A stretch of 64,000 nt of DNA. Source: Fibrobacter sp. UWB4 (GTDB taxonomy: Bacteria > Fibrobacterota > Fibrobacteria > Fibrobacterales > Fibrobacteraceae). The notes under the pieces are model-generated. The model had not been told where the DNA came from. It searched no databases and was given only the letters and a program-made list of their open reading frames with translations. The stretch is taken from NCBI RefSeq assembly GCF_002210345.1, contig NZ_MWQI01000007.1, positions 1 through 64,000 of the forward strand, given 5' to 3'. Both the position numbers and the translations under genes were made by a program. Below are positions 62,410-64,000 of the stretch, piece after piece (the stretch's first letter is position 1; each line of letters begins with the position of its first letter).

Positions 62410-63810
62410 ATGCTTAAACAATATCCTATGCTACGTTATGTCCTGCAGAAGGCGTTCTGGTACTTGCTGACCTTCGTCTGCGCAGTGGCACTCAACTTTG
62501 CGTTGCCGCGTCTCGGCGACAACAACCCGGTTGACATCATCATGGGTCAAGCCGGTAAGGGCCTTTCTCCGACTGAAGCTCAGAAGAAGAAGGCTGAACT
62601 CCTCGTCTCCTTCGGTATGGCCGAAGTTGATGAAAATGGTAATGTTATCTATGAACCTGAAACTGATGAAAACGGCAACGTTGTCATGCAGAAGGTTCCC
62701 AAGCTCGACGAAAACGGCCAGCCGGTCGTGAACGTCGTCAAGGTCGTTGACGAAGCCGGCAATCCGGTGATGGTCGAACGCCAGAAGCTCGATGAAGCTG
62801 GCAATCCGGTCTTTGTTGAAAAGTCCCCAGTCGCTCAGAAGGGCAAGAAGGCTAAAAAGGCAAAGAAAGTCAAGAAGGCCAAGAAGGGTGCAAAGGTCGC
62901 TAAGGCAGCTGCAGATAAAGTCCCTGTCATGGAAAAGGTTCAGGCCGAACGTATCGATACAGTCATGGTCGATCAGCCGGTCATGAAGACCGATCCGAAG
63001 CTCGCTTCCGCTGTTTCCCAGTTCTTCCGCTATGTGGGCAACGTGTTCCACGGCGATCTCGGTCTCTCTTACCAGAACAACGAACCGGTGACGAATGTTA
63101 TCAAGAAGTCCCTTCCGTGGACGCTTGCAATCCAGGCTCCGACGATTCTTCTCGGCTGGATCGTGGGTAACCTTCTCGGTGCCTTCGCTGCATACAAGCG
63201 CGGCATTTTCGACAAGGTATTCTTCCCGTGCGCCATGTTCTTAAACGGTGTGCCGTTCTTCGTGTTCGGTATGCTCTTGGTGGCTCTCTTCTCCATCACG
63301 CTCGGCTGGTTCCCGGCTATGGGCGCTTACAGCCCGGACATTCCGGAACTCACGTTCAGCTGGACTTGCTTCAAGAGCGTCAGCTGGTACTACGTGCTCC
63401 CGTTCTTCTCTGTGTTCCCGATTCTTCTTTCTGGTCAGGCAACGGGTATGCGTTCCATGTCCATTTACGAACTCGGTACTGATTACATGAAGTATGCAAA
63501 GTGGCTCGGTCTTCGCGAAGGCAAGATCATCAGCTACGTGTTCCGCAACGCTATGCTCCCGCAGCTCACTGGTCTTGCCCAGAGCCTTGGTGCCATGGTG
63601 GGTGGCGCTCTCATTACCGAAATGATCTTCTCTTATCCGGGTCTCGGTATGGCAATGCTCAATGCCATTCAGAAGAACGACTACGCAACGATTCAGGGCT
63701 GCACCTTGATGATCTCTACTTGCGTTCTCGTTGCAAACTTTGCAGTTGACGTTTTGATCGCTGTCTTTGACCCGCGTGTCAAGGCCGGTCTCCAGATGGG
63801 AGGTAAGTAA
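62410..63810 (+). CDS. Peptide-type ABC transporter permease 1 with large inserted loop
   Basis: 466 residues against about 320 in DppB/OppB. The first transmembrane helix (about 16-35) is followed by PVDIIMGQAGKGLSP as usual, but residues about 70-195 are an insertion: five repeats beginning DENG or DEAG, four of them spaced 14 residues, then a Lys-rich run KGKKAKKAKKVKKAKKGAK and VDQPVMKTDPK. The normal sequence resumes at FFRYVGNVFHGDLGLSYQNNEPV, and five more helices follow. The EAA loop (ELGTDYMKYAKWLGLREGKII) is intact. By DppB topology the insertion faces outward. Confidence 0.92.
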   Translation: MLKQYPMLRYVLQKAFWYLLTFVCAVALNFALPRLGDNNPVDIIMGQAGKGLSPTEAQKKKAELLVSFGMAEVDENGNVIYEPETDENGNVVMQKVPKLDENGQPVVNVVKVVDEAGNPVMVERQKLDEAGNPVFVEKSPVAQKGKKAKKAKKVKKAKKGAKVAKAAADKVPVMEKVQAERIDTVMVDQPVMKTDPKLASAVSQFFRYVGNVFHGDLGLSYQNNEPVTNVIKKSLPWTLAIQAPTILLGWIVGNLLGAFAAYKRGIFDKVFFPCAMFLNGVPFFVFGMLLVALFSITLGWFPAMGAYSPDIPELTFSWTCFKSVSWYYVLPFFSVFPILLSGQATGMRSMSIYELGTDYMKYAKWLGLREGKIISYVFRNAMLPQLTGLAQSLGAMVGGALITEMIFSYPGLGMAMLNAIQKNDYATIQGCTLMISTCVLVANFAVDVLIAVFDPRVKAGLQMGGK

Positions 63811-63812
63811 TC

Positions 63813-64000
63813 ATGGGTAAGCTTTTAAGAAACCTTCTCAAGTCCCCGATGTTCGTGATAGGCGTGTCCATCTTTGTGCTCACGCTCCTCATCGCCATCT
63901 TTGGACCTCTTTTCTACAACGTAGACACTCACGCTCGTGATATCGTCGCTGGCCCGTATGCAGGCTCTAGCTCTGCTCACTGGCTCGGCACCGACCACCT
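63813..64000 (+). CDS. Peptide-type ABC transporter permease 2, 5' part only
   Basis: Starts at ATG 63813 after GGGAGGTAAGTAATC, two bases past the previous stop. The visible 62 residues begin MGKLLRNLLKSPMFVIGVSIFVLTLLIAIFGPLFY and reach HWLGTDHL, which is the DppC/OppC start and its conserved LGTD motif. The gene runs out of the window. Confidence 0.93.
   Translation, partial: MGKLLRNLLKSPMFVIGVSIFVLTLLIAIFGPLFYNVDTHARDIVAGPYAGSSSAHWLGTDH

Overview
The window reads as a chromosomal segment of a Fibrobacter species, close to the rumen cellulose degrader F. succinogenes. The pointers are a lipoprotein with a very long poly-serine linker, a secreted family 26 mannanase with a degenerate copy beside it, several exported proteins without clear relatives, an IorAB 2-keto acid oxidoreductase, and strong use of GAA, AAG and CTC codons in highly expressed genes. 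This is inferred from content and style; no 16S gene is present.

Layout. Positions 1-13,100 hold the translation/transcription cluster: end of tuf, rpmG, tRNA-Trp, secE, nusG, rplK, rplA, rplJ, rplL, rpoB, rpoC, rpsL and rpsG, closed by a strong terminator. There is a terminator-like attenuator between rplL and rpoB, and fusA is not next to rpsG. Positions 13,100-21,600 are an accessory stretch: Ser-rich lipoprotein, mannanase pseudogene, intact mannanase, a divergent regulator with two GntR-type winged helices, a small lipoprotein, and three tandem paralogues of an exported family with an unrelated exported protein among them. Positions 21,600-36,300 hold enolase, a divergent PRPP synthetase, two consecutive hybrid sensor kinases, NhaA, a GIY-YIG protein, a helical-repeat protein, a TSUP permease and a lipoprotein. 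Positions 36,400-47,800 hold a class A penicillin-binding protein, tRNA-Ser, a membrane diguanylate cyclase, a small anchored coiled-coil protein, an FGE-sulfatase-like exported protein preceded by a metalloprotease remnant, a flavodiiron protein and iorAB.

Positions 47,890-54,860 carry lptC-lptA-lptB-rpoN-hpf-hprK and an MCE/MlaD protein, which ties LPS export and lipid traffic to sigma-54, ribosome hibernation and HPr kinase. A perfect -24/-12 sigma-54 promoter lies just ahead of lptC, so rpoN may control its own operon. Positions 54,860-64,000 hold dksA, a class C beta-lactamase-like gene, a structured non-coding RNA (candidate 6S RNA), zapA, a coiled-coil gene built of 42-bp repeats, uvrC, and the start of a peptide-type ABC importer whose first permease has a very unusual inserted loop.

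Intergenic DNA carries two repeat classes: palindromic REP-like elements built around GTCATYC cores, and degenerate heptanucleotide tandem repeats that sit on gene boundaries. Several genes share a promoter style of TTGAAA, 16-17 bases, then TATATT or similar. No insertion sequence, CRISPR array, rRNA or phage gene was seen.
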